Shown here piece by piece: positions 1 to 6,669 of a DNA stretch of 11,906 bases. The stretch's first letter is position 1. Every line of letters begins with the position of its first letter. The DNA comes from Actinomycetes bacterium (GTDB lineage Bacteria; Actinomycetota; Acidimicrobiia; Acidimicrobiales; RAAP-2). Where the stretch lies: the NCBI GenBank assembly GCA_021849765.1, contig JAJZSM010000013.1:1-11906 (forward strand), in the 5' to 3' direction. Under the pieces are notes generated by a model, which worked only from the letters and a program-made list of their open reading frames with translations, had not been told where the DNA came from and searched no databases. Made by a program: the position numbers and the translations under genes.

Positions 1-51
1 TGTGACCCACCGCGCTGGGCGTCGCGCGCGTGCACGACAAAATGTCATTGC

Positions 52-80
52 AGGCTAGTCAGTGGCTCCATTTCGGTCAA
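52..80 (-). promoter_or_regulatory. Candidate sigma70-type promoter downstream of ftsQ
   Basis: On the minus strand, nine bases past the ftsQ stop codon, TTGACC (80-75) is followed after exactly 17 bases by TAGCCT (57-52), which fits the TAnnnT form of a -10. It points left, out of the window, where ftsZ normally follows ftsQ. Separate promoters in the ftsQ-ftsZ interval are known in actinomycetes and would let ftsZ be expressed apart from the upstream operon. The ftsZ coding region itself is not visible: bases 1-51 contain no recognisable FtsZ N-terminus. The rest of bases 1-51 holds only a short GC-rich possible hairpin (arms 11-15 and 24-28) without a U tract. Confidence 0.45.
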
Positions 81-88
81 ATACCAAA

Positions 89-958
89 CTACCCTGCCGA
101 CGGGCCCGATACTGCGAGTTCACCCGGAACCCGCACGTCCACGACGTCACCGGGGTGCAACTGCGTGTGCGCGATCACCGAGGCCACCGAAACGAACTTG
201 TCGGTGAGGTCCGTCGGCCGGCCCAGGATGAAGGTGACTGGCGTAGTGAACTTCAGCGAGACCGAGCCGCTCGCGTCAACGGTGATCACCGAGACCTGCG
301 CGGCGAAGGCGGGCGGCAAGCGGCTGGCGACCAGCGCAGCGTTGAATCCGGCGTGCTGGAAGGGCCAGCTGCGCTGCTGGGGGTGCAGGTACTCCAGGGT
401 CGGCAGATTCGCCGTAAGAGGCGCCGGCCCGAGGTCGTGACCCGTCGCGTCGACGTACTGCAACGTGTGATTCGCGTCGAAGGCGACCGCCACGGGGGTG
501 CGCTCGTGCACCACGATCTCCACGGTGCTCGGCCACCGTTTGGTCACCGTGACCGTACCGATCCACGGGAAGACTGCCAGCCGACGAGCGACCTGAGACG
601 TGGCCACGTCGAGCAGCGGCGGGTCTGTGGTGAGCCCGCTGGCCGCGAGCACCGCACCACGTGACTCGTGTCGTAGTCCGATCACCACGACGTGACGGAC
701 TTGAAAGATCGATGAGTGCATGAGCCAGTTGAGGCCCACGCCGAGCGAGGCCAGTACGAGCAGGAACGCGATCGTATAGGGAAGCCACCGGCGCCGCCGG
801 TGCGGCGCGGCTGACGCGTCCGTCGAGCGCGCGCGCGACCGACGCCGCCGTCGACGTGACGGTTCCGACTCCGCACCGACGCGCCTGCGTGGCCGACGAG
901 GATTGGGTGCCCGCGATGAGACGTCCACGGTCCCGGCGACCGGCCTTCGACGGCTCAC
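89..958 (-). CDS. ftsQ: Cell division protein FtsQ (POTRA-domain divisome protein)
   Basis: FtsQ/DivIB is a bitopic membrane protein that links early and late divisome proteins and works with FtsL at the septum. The 289-residue protein has a very Arg-rich cytoplasmic N-terminus (about residues 1-57), one membrane helix (about 58-80) and a POTRA-like region (about 84-155) with the typical start FQVRHVVVIGL and the segment FPWIGTVTVTKRWPSTVEI. An extracytoplasmic beta domain follows to the end. The start is GTG at 958-956, overlapping the murB stop as GTGA; the stop is TAG at 91-89. It is the last gene in the window and sits directly after murB, its usual place before ftsZ in Gram-positive dcw clusters. 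FtsQ diverges fast, so the call rests on architecture, the POTRA motif and position. No truncation is visible. Confidence 0.93.
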   Translation of the reverse strand: MSRRRPVAGTVDVSSRAPNPRRPRRRVGAESEPSRRRRRRSRARSTDASAAPHRRRRWLPYTIAFLLVLASLGVGLNWLMHSSIFQVRHVVVIGLRHESRGAVLAASGLTTDPPLLDVATSQVARRLAVFPWIGTVTVTKRWPSTVEIVVHERTPVAVAFDANHTLQYVDATGHDLGPAPLTANLPTLEYLHPQQRSWPFQHAGFNAALVASRLPPAFAAQVSVITVDASGSVSLKFTTPVTFILGRPTDLTDKFVSVASVIAHTQLHPGDVVDVRVPGELAVSGPSAG

Positions 959-1866
959 AGGGCATCCTCGAAGCCAAAGAATCGATTCTCCACGACGAGG
1001 GTCACACCCGCGTCATCGGCCACCCGAGTGCGCACGAGTGCTATGAGCCGGCGCACGTCGTCGGCGGACCCGCCGGGATCGGCGATGATGAAGTTCGCGT
1101 GCTTCTCGCTGACCATCGCGCTACCGAGCCGCAGCCCCTTGCAGCCGGCGGCCTCGATGAGCCGCCCGGCGTGATCGTGTTCGGGATTACGGAATACGCT
1201 GCCCGCGTTGGCGCCACCGGGCTGGTGCTCGCGCCGCCAGCGCACGATCTCGCTCAACCGGCCCCGCGCTTCCTCGCCATCCCCCTTGACCAGCGATAAC
1301 GTGGCGAAGAGTACGACGTCGCTTCCACTCACGGCACTTGAGCGATAGCCGAAGACGAGTCGAGCGTGCTCCCAGGCAACCACAGCACCGTCGTGCCAGA
1401 GATCCACCGAAGTGACATTCGCGTCCATGTCGGACCCGTGTCCACCGGCGTTCATCGCCACCGCGCCGCCGACGGAGCCTGGCACCCCGACGGCCCACTC
1501 GAATCCGACAATCCCCTCGGCGACCAGTCGACGCGCCATCACCGGCAGGTCCAGGCCGCCACCGGCAACGACCGCGACCGATCCCGCGTCATCCCTCCAG
1601 GTCAAGCTCGTGAAGTCCCCGACGAGTCGAATCGCTACGGCGTCGTGTTCACCCTCGGCGACGAGCAGGTTCGACCCATTGCCGATGACCACGACCTCAA
1701 GCCCCGTTGTCTCGACCAATGGCAACAGTTCAAGCGCGTCCGCCATCGACGCGAGTGTCACGAGCGCCCGCACCGAACCCCCGACCCGGTACGTCGTCAA
1801 CGGTCCGACCGGCGCGTGCTCGAGCACACGCGCGCCGCCATCGCGGATGAGCCGGTCCAGACTCAC
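955..1866 (-). CDS. murB: UDP-N-acetylenolpyruvoylglucosamine reductase MurB
   Basis: MurB is the cytoplasmic FAD enzyme that reduces UDP-GlcNAc-enolpyruvate with NADPH to UDP-MurNAc. The 303-residue protein has the FAD-binding signatures TYRVGG (25-30), IGNGSNLL (61-68) and GVPGSVGGAVAMNAGG (127-142). The active-site set is present: Tyr174-Arg175 in FGYRSS, Ser223 in NAGSVFRNP (the proton-donor serine) and Glu293 in VVENRFFGF. The length is typical of the family. The start is GTG at 1866-1864, overlapping the murC stop as GTGA; its own stop overlaps the ftsQ start in the same way. This implies translational coupling murC-murB-ftsQ. Many actinomycetes keep murB elsewhere, so its presence here helps narrow the lineage. 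Confidence 0.97.
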   Translation of the reverse strand: MSLDRLIRDGGARVLEHAPVGPLTTYRVGGSVRALVTLASMADALELLPLVETTGLEVVVIGNGSNLLVAEGEHDAVAIRLVGDFTSLTWRDDAGSVAVVAGGGLDLPVMARRLVAEGIVGFEWAVGVPGSVGGAVAMNAGGHGSDMDANVTSVDLWHDGAVVAWEHARLVFGYRSSAVSGSDVVLFATLSLVKGDGEEARGRLSEIVRWRREHQPGGANAGSVFRNPEHDHAGRLIEAAGCKGLRLGSAMVSEKHANFIIADPGGSADDVRRLIALVRTRVADDAGVTLVVENRFFGFEDAL

Positions 1867-3221
1867 GACTCGAGTCCGTCGGGTAGCAGACTGATCACCT
1901 CGGCGATGTCGCCGGCCCCGAGCACAAGAATCGCGTCGACCTCGGGTCCGGCCTCGAGCGCGGCGACCACCTCGGCGAAGGTCGCAGCGTAGTCGACACG
2001 CCCCGCGAGCGCTCCCGCCACGGCGTCCGAGACCAGTCGACCAGTCGCCCCCGTCGGATTCCCCTCACCGGCCCGATAGATGTCGGTCACGATGACCCGT
2101 TGCGCCCCCTCGAAGGCGGTGGCGAAATCCGCTGCCAGAGCGATCGTGCGGGTCACCCGATGCGGTTGAAAGACCGCAGCGATGCGCTCGTAGCCCGCGG
2201 CACTCGTCGCCGCCAGCGTCGCCGCCACCTCGCCAGGCAGGTGCGCGTAGTCCTCGTACACGTCGGCCCCCCGCCACCGGCCTCGATACTCGAAGCGCCG
2301 CGGCGCACCGACGAATGCGCGTAGTCCCGCGATCACGTGTTCTCGCTCGAACCCAAGGGCGAGCGCGAGGGTCGCGACAACCGCCGCGTTCGCGACGTTG
2401 TGCGAGCCCGTCACCGACAGCTCGAAGACGAGGTGGTCGCCGGCGCCACGGGTCAACTCGAATCGGGCCGCACGTCTCGCCAGCACCTCGTTAGTCACGA
2501 TCCATTCGCTGTCGCGTCGCCCAACGGTGGTTACCGGCCGCTCGACCACCTCCAGCACCCGCCGGTTCCCGGGATCGTCCGCCCAGAGAACGACCGGACC
2601 GGTCGTGCGCGCGACGAGATCGGCGAAGGCCGCATCGAGTGTGCGCCGGTCACCGTAGTAGTCAAGATGGTCCGCCTCCACGTTCAACAGACCCAGCGAC
2701 GACGGCGCCAACTCGCGAAAGGTCCCGTAACTCTCGTCGACCTCCATCACCAGCGGACCGGCGCCCCAGTGACCATTCGCCCCAACCCCGAGCACCGGCG
2801 CGCCGAGGAGCCGTGACGCGTCGACTCCGGCCGCGTGCAACACGTGCACCATCATCGACGTCGCCGTCGTCTTGCCGTGGGTTCCGGTGAGCCCCACCAC
2901 GGGCTGCATGGTCGCCAACTCGGCGAGCACCTGGGCGCGTGTCACCATGATCGCGCCGTGCTCGCGCGCCGCTACGAGTTCGACGTGGTCCGTCGCGACC
3001 GCCGGCGACCAGAGCACGACCTGTGCGTCGGTTGCAAAGGTGACGTCGTGACCGACGTGCACCGTGACACCCGCGGCGCCCAGCTCGTCAAGGACCATCG
3101 AGTACCGCGCGTCAGAGCCCGACACGCTACAACCTCGCAGTGCGAGGAGTCGGGCCAGCCCGCTCATCCCTGCGCCGCCAACGCCAACGATGTGGACCCG
3201 TGTCCCGCGATCGAAGATCAC
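1863..3221 (-). CDS. murC: UDP-N-acetylmuramate--L-alanine ligase MurC
   Basis: MurC is the ATP-dependent cytoplasmic ligase that adds L-Ala to UDP-MurNAc. The 452-residue protein shows the three Mur-ligase domains: the N-terminal UDP-binding motif VGGAGMSGLA (14-23), the central P-loop GTHGKTTATS (113-122) with EVDES (160-164) and EADH (182-185), and a C-terminal domain with EDYAHLPGEV (323-332), FQPHR (351-355) and GAGDI near the end. GTHGKTT together with FQPHR points to MurC rather than MurD, MurE or MurF. The start is GTG at 3221-3219, overlapping the murG stop as GTGA. One oddity is that the usual D-D-Y-[AG]-H-H-P motif reads EDYAHLP here, with the second His replaced by Leu. Mpl is an alternative for this fold but is unlikely in this setting. 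Confidence 0.96.
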   Translation of the reverse strand: MIFDRGTRVHIVGVGGAGMSGLARLLALRGCSVSGSDARYSMVLDELGAAGVTVHVGHDVTFATDAQVVLWSPAVATDHVELVAAREHGAIMVTRAQVLAELATMQPVVGLTGTHGKTTATSMMVHVLHAAGVDASRLLGAPVLGVGANGHWGAGPLVMEVDESYGTFRELAPSSLGLLNVEADHLDYYGDRRTLDAAFADLVARTTGPVVLWADDPGNRRVLEVVERPVTTVGRRDSEWIVTNEVLARRAARFELTRGAGDHLVFELSVTGSHNVANAAVVATLALALGFEREHVIAGLRAFVGAPRRFEYRGRWRGADVYEDYAHLPGEVAATLAATSAAGYERIAAVFQPHRVTRTIALAADFATAFEGAQRVIVTDIYRAGEGNPTGATGRLVSDAVAGALAGRVDYAATFAEVVAALEAGPEVDAILVLGAGDIAEVISLLPDGLES

Positions 3222-4339
3222 GTCGGGCGACCCCCGACCTCGAGCACGACGCGAGCGATGCCCGCCGCGGCGTCACGATGGCCGAGCCGCCGGGCGGCTT
3301 CGCTGGCGCGCTCGCGCTCGCTCGGGGCGAGAAGACGCTCCAGCGCCGTCTCCAACGCTGCGGCGTCACAGTCCTCATCGCGCACGAGCACCGCACCACC
3401 GGCATCAGCGACAACCCGCGCGTTGCGGGTCTGGTGGTCCCCCGGTGCGCCGGGCAGCGGCACCAACACAGACGGGATTCCGAGCGCGGTGAGTTCGGCG
3501 AGGGTTGTGGCCCCCGCGCGGCACACCGCCACGTCGGCGACTGCCCACAGGGGGGCCATCGCCGCGAACTCGATGATTCGATAATCGAGCCCGTCTGAGG
3601 GCTGACGTCGCGCGAGGACTCGCGACGCGTCGCGACGGCCACTGACGTGGATGATCGTTCGATCACCGCGGCGCGACCAGCGCCGCGCGAGCTCGCTGAC
3701 CGCGTCGTTAACCCTCGTCGCTCCCAGTGAACCCGACATGACAACCACCACCTCGCGACCCGGCTCGATTGGCGGCTTCATGGTCTCGCACGACCGCTCC
3801 CGCGCCGCTGGTCCGCGATCGACCGCGAGCACGTCGTGACCGAGTGGGACGCCCGTCACGACGCTGCGAGCATCCGCCGGACCCCAAGCGAGGCACCGCC
3901 GGCTCGCGAATCGGGCGAGGATTCGGTGCACCGCGCCCGGGGTTGCGTCGAGTTCGACCAGCACGAGCGGACGGCGCCAGAGCACCGCCGCTGCGCCCAC
4001 GGCCGCCGCTGCGTAGCCGCCGACCGACACCACGACTGACGGACGCCAGCGACCAATTCGCACGAACGCCGCGATAAAGGCCGTCGCGAGTCCGGCGACC
4101 GCACCGAGGTTCTGGACCAGCGCACGAACCCGCCACGACCGTTGGATCCCCCGTCCGGACAAGAGGGTGAGGTCTATGGGCTGATCGGCCAACAGCGATG
4201 CCTCTTGACCTCGGCGGCTGCCGACGTAGTGGATCGAGGTGGCAGGTACACCCCTGGCGACGAGTTCCTCGCCGATCGCGCGCATCGGGAAGATGTGACC
4301 GCCGGTACCGCCTCCGGTCACGACGACGGGTCCGAGCAT
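3218..4339 (-). CDS. murG: UDP-GlcNAc:lipid I N-acetylglucosaminyltransferase MurG
   Basis: MurG is the peripheral inner-leaflet GT-B glycosyltransferase that adds GlcNAc to lipid I to make lipid II. The 373-residue protein has the N-terminal glycine-rich motif TGGGTGGHIFP (8-18), which includes the conserved His. It also has SVGGYA (105-110), the mid-protein loop MSGSLGATRVN (201-211) corresponding to the family GGSQGA motif, and the sugar-nucleotide site CRAGATTLAEL (273-283) followed by GDHQTRNA (300-307). The start chosen is ATG at 4339-4337, which overlaps the ftsW stop as TGATG; the reading frame is open further upstream but only as an antiparallel-frame extension over ftsW. Two conserved motifs diverge: the family H-E-Q-N reads VELD (128-131), and G-N/V-P-V-R reads GVPLG (163-167). 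The fold and remaining motifs are intact, so it is probably active. Confidence 0.94.
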   Translation of the reverse strand: MLGPVVVTGGGTGGHIFPMRAIGEELVARGVPATSIHYVGSRRGQEASLLADQPIDLTLLSGRGIQRSWRVRALVQNLGAVAGLATAFIAAFVRIGRWRPSVVVSVGGYAAAAVGAAAVLWRRPLVLVELDATPGAVHRILARFASRRCLAWGPADARSVVTGVPLGHDVLAVDRGPAARERSCETMKPPIEPGREVVVVMSGSLGATRVNDAVSELARRWSRRGDRTIIHVSGRRDASRVLARRQPSDGLDYRIIEFAAMAPLWAVADVAVCRAGATTLAELTALGIPSVLVPLPGAPGDHQTRNARVVADAGGAVLVRDEDCDAAALETALERLLAPSERERASEAARRLGHRDAAAGIARVVLEVGGRPT

Positions 4340-5628
4340 CAGTCGTACCGTCTGACGCGTTCGCGCGCCCCCGGACTGTACCGAGGCGCGACGGGCGTTG
4401 CGGCGCGGTGCGCGGGGTGCGGTGCGGTACGCGGTGCGAGGTGCGGTGACGTACGCGAGGTGCGACCGACCACGGCGACGTGGTCCTCGATGTCCAGTCC
4501 GCCAAGCCGGCTCGTATCGTGTCCAATGTTGTACAGGACACCGACCCCGAAGAGCTCGGTGATCAGCGCGGTACCGCCGTACGAGAAGAATGGCAGTGGG
4601 ATCCCGGTCACCGCCCAGCCACCCACCACCGAGGCGATGTTGATGACCGCCTCGAGCACGATCCACGTCACGATCCCCACGACAACCAGTCGTTGTACCG
4701 CGTTTTGGGAATTGAGGGCGATTCGCGTGGCGCTGAACAGGAACCACACGAACAGTCCGATCACGGCCAGGGTCCCGATGAGACCCAGCTCCTCACCGAT
4801 GATCGTGAAGATGAAGTCGGTGTGCGGGTTGGGCAGGAGTCCCCACTTTTCGCGGCTGTGCCCGAGGCCGAGTCCGGTCAGGCCACCCGCTCCGAGGCCG
4901 ATCTTGGACTGCAATAACTGATAGCCGCTGCCCTGGAGGTCTTGGCTGGGGTGCAGGAATGAGAGGAACCGACGGGCCGAATAAGGCTTGATGAGCATGA
5001 ACCCACCAAAGGCGACCACCCCGAGGACCGCGATTCTCGTCAGGAGTTGACGACTGAGTCCCGCGACGGCGAGCACCACCACCGCGATCGCCACGACGAC
5101 CGAGGACGTCCCGATGTCAGGCTCTAGAAGGATCAGTCCGCTGCCGAACAGGACGGGTGACATCCACAGGGCCAACCGACGCCACTCACCCAACTCCTCA
5201 TGGTGGTACAGGACGGCCCACGCCACGTAGAGGATCGTGACGAATTTGAAGAGCTCTGACGGCTGGAGGTAGATCACGTGGAGGTTCAACCACCGCTTGC
5301 CACCGTTCGCACTGACGCCGATGGCCTTGACCGCCAACAGCAATCCGATTCCGCCCACCATCGCGAGCGGCGCGCGGCGAATCAGGAAGCCGGTACGCAC
5401 CCTTGCGCCGAGGTAGAGGGCGAGGAGTCCGAATCCCAGGTAGATGACGTCGTGGATGGCGATACTCCAACTCGAGCCACCGTTGGCCGTAGCCTGGCCT
5501 TCGCTCGCCGACGCGACGGCGACAGTTCCGTAAGCGACCATGATCATCGTGGCGAGCAAGAGCGACCGGGCGGCGGGGTTACCCCGCGGCCACGGATGGA
5601 ACAGTCGGCCCGGTCGCGCCTCGTCCAT
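4339..5628 (-). CDS. ftsW: SEDS peptidoglycan glycosyltransferase FtsW
   Basis: FtsW is the polytopic SEDS protein that polymerises lipid II at the septum in partnership with FtsI. The 429-residue protein has about ten hydrophobic segments and the SEDS signatures NGGKRWLNL (108-116), QPSELFKF (122-129), LLEPDIGTS (167-175), LPNPHTDFIFTIIGEELG (265-282, with Asp271 at the catalytic position) and GIPLPFFSYGG (342-352). The start is ATG at 5628-5626, overlapping the mraY stop as TGATG; upstream open frame over mraY is spurious. The cytoplasmic tail after about residue 370 is long and ends in a Pro/Ala/His/Arg-rich low-complexity stretch (389-420) encoded by a degenerate GGTGCG repeat. RodA is the main paralogue, but position in the cluster favours FtsW. 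The murD gene that usually precedes ftsW is missing. Confidence 0.95.
   Translation of the reverse strand: MDEARPGRLFHPWPRGNPAARSLLLATMIMVAYGTVAVASASEGQATANGGSSWSIAIHDVIYLGFGLLALYLGARVRTGFLIRRAPLAMVGGIGLLLAVKAIGVSANGGKRWLNLHVIYLQPSELFKFVTILYVAWAVLYHHEELGEWRRLALWMSPVLFGSGLILLEPDIGTSSVVVAIAVVVLAVAGLSRQLLTRIAVLGVVAFGGFMLIKPYSARRFLSFLHPSQDLQGSGYQLLQSKIGLGAGGLTGLGLGHSREKWGLLPNPHTDFIFTIIGEELGLIGTLAVIGLFVWFLFSATRIALNSQNAVQRLVVVGIVTWIVLEAVINIASVVGGWAVTGIPLPFFSYGGTALITELFGVGVLYNIGHDTSRLGGLDIEDHVAVVGRTSRTSPHLAPRTAPHPAHRAATPVAPRYSPGARERVRRYD
4401..4470. repeat. Degenerate GGTGCG short-repeat tract inside the 3' end of ftsW
   Basis: On the plus strand GGTGCG occurs at 4407, 4416, 4421, 4433, 4440 and 4459, with GGTACG at 4426. 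On the coding strand this is a run of CGCACC units that encodes the Arg/Thr/Ala/Pro/His-rich tail of FtsW, about residues 388-410. The irregular spacing and low-complexity product suggest slippage expansion in a poorly constrained cytoplasmic tail. Confidence 0.7.
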
Positions 5629-6662
5629 CAGACCACCTTGGCGATTTTTAGGAAGTCGCCGTAGAAGATCCCCAGTGCGAGGGCCGAGCACAGGCCCGAA
5701 AGGATCCAGAACCGGATGATCACGGTCGTCTCGGGCCAACCGCGCAGCTCGAAGTGATGATGGAACGGCGCCATCCGAAAGATCCGTCGACCGAAGAGCC
5801 TGAAACTGAGTACCTGGAGGATTACCGACGCCGTCTCGGCGACGAAGAGTCCGCCCAAGACCACGAGCAGCAGATCGAGGTTCATCAGGAGGCTCAAGGC
5901 GCCCAGAGCGGTACCGATCGCGAGTGACCCCGTATCGCCCATCATGATCCGCGCGGGCGCGGCGTTCCACCAGAGAAAGCCCAGGCACGATCCCACCAGG
6001 CCAACCGCGACCAACCCGAGGTCGAGCGCGCTGTGGAGGTGGTAAATAGAAAAGTGTCGGAACTGCCAGTATCCGATGATCGACAACACCGCGAAGGCGA
6101 ACGTCGCCGAGCCGCCCGCCAATCCGTCGAGTCCGTCGGTCAAGTTGACCGCGTTCGATGTCGCTACGATCACGAAGACCGCGAGGAGTATCCACCCGGT
6201 AACCGAAAGGTTCCAACCCGGTAGTGAGAACCGCGTGAACGAGAGGTCGGTGGAGGTCTTCACCCAGTAGATGGCGAGTACCGCGAAGACCGCCGCAATC
6301 AACAGTTGGCCGGCCAGTTTGCCCCGTTTGTTCAAACCCAGGTTCCTCGCGTTGCGGATCGCCAAGTAGTCGTCGGCGAAACCGACGACCCCCGAGGCCA
6401 CGGTCACTGACATCGCGAGTACGCCAGCTCGCGTGAAGTTGATCGAGGTGCCCACGTGTCCCATGAGATACCCGATGACGCCCGCGAGCACGATGATCAC
6501 ACCACCCATCGTTGGCGTGCCGGCCTTGGCCTGGTGCGACGAGGGACCGTCGGAGCGAATGTGCTGACCCATCGAGCGACGGCGCACGAAGCGGATCCAG
6601 ACCGGCGTCGCCAGGAGCGACACGAGGAATCCGATCCCGCCCGATTCCATCAGGCTCAGCAT
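5628..6662 (-). CDS. mraY: Phospho-N-acetylmuramoyl-pentapeptide transferase MraY
   Basis: MraY is the integral membrane enzyme that transfers phospho-MurNAc-pentapeptide from UDP to undecaprenyl phosphate, giving lipid I. The 344-residue protein has about ten membrane helices and the family motifs SDGPSSHQAKAGTPTMGG (37-54), the Asp pair FADDY (95-99), NAVNLTDGLDGLAGG (170-184), MGDTGS (241-246) and the histidine motif APFHHHFELRGWPE (298-311). All catalytic residues expected of the family are visible, and the length is typical. The start is ATG at 6662-6660. It begins 7 bases after the murE stop, one of the few places in the operon where adjacent genes do not overlap, and lacks a strong Shine-Dalgarno sequence, so translation may depend on ribosomes finishing murE. 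Usual partner genes murF (before) and murD (after) are absent. Confidence 0.97.
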   Translation of the reverse strand: MLSLMESGGIGFLVSLLATPVWIRFVRRRSMGQHIRSDGPSSHQAKAGTPTMGGVIIVLAGVIGYLMGHVGTSINFTRAGVLAMSVTVASGVVGFADDYLAIRNARNLGLNKRGKLAGQLLIAAVFAVLAIYWVKTSTDLSFTRFSLPGWNLSVTGWILLAVFVIVATSNAVNLTDGLDGLAGGSATFAFAVLSIIGYWQFRHFSIYHLHSALDLGLVAVGLVGSCLGFLWWNAAPARIMMGDTGSLAIGTALGALSLLMNLDLLLVVLGGLFVAETASVILQVLSFRLFGRRIFRMAPFHHHFELRGWPETTVIIRFWILSGLCSALALGIFYGDFLKIAKVV

Positions 6663-6669
6663 CGTGGAC

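Noticed and set aside
11..28. Possible hairpin (CGCGC / GCGCG, eight-base loop) past ftsQ as a terminator
   Set aside because: The stem is only five pairs, there is no U tract, and such short GC palindromes are common by chance at this GC content.
62..664. Plus-strand open frame of 200 codons opposite ftsQ
   Set aside because: Arg/His/Gly-rich composition with no motif, and fully antisense to a convincing FtsQ.
4340..4747. Upstream in-frame extension of murG over ftsW
   Set aside because: The extension is a shadow of the ftsW sequence, and the glycine-rich MurG N-terminus begins right after the ATG at 4339.
5629..6216. Upstream in-frame extension of ftsW over mraY
   Set aside because: The added 196 residues are Arg-rich out-of-frame translation of mraY. 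FtsW homology begins at the ATG at 5628, which overlaps the mraY stop.
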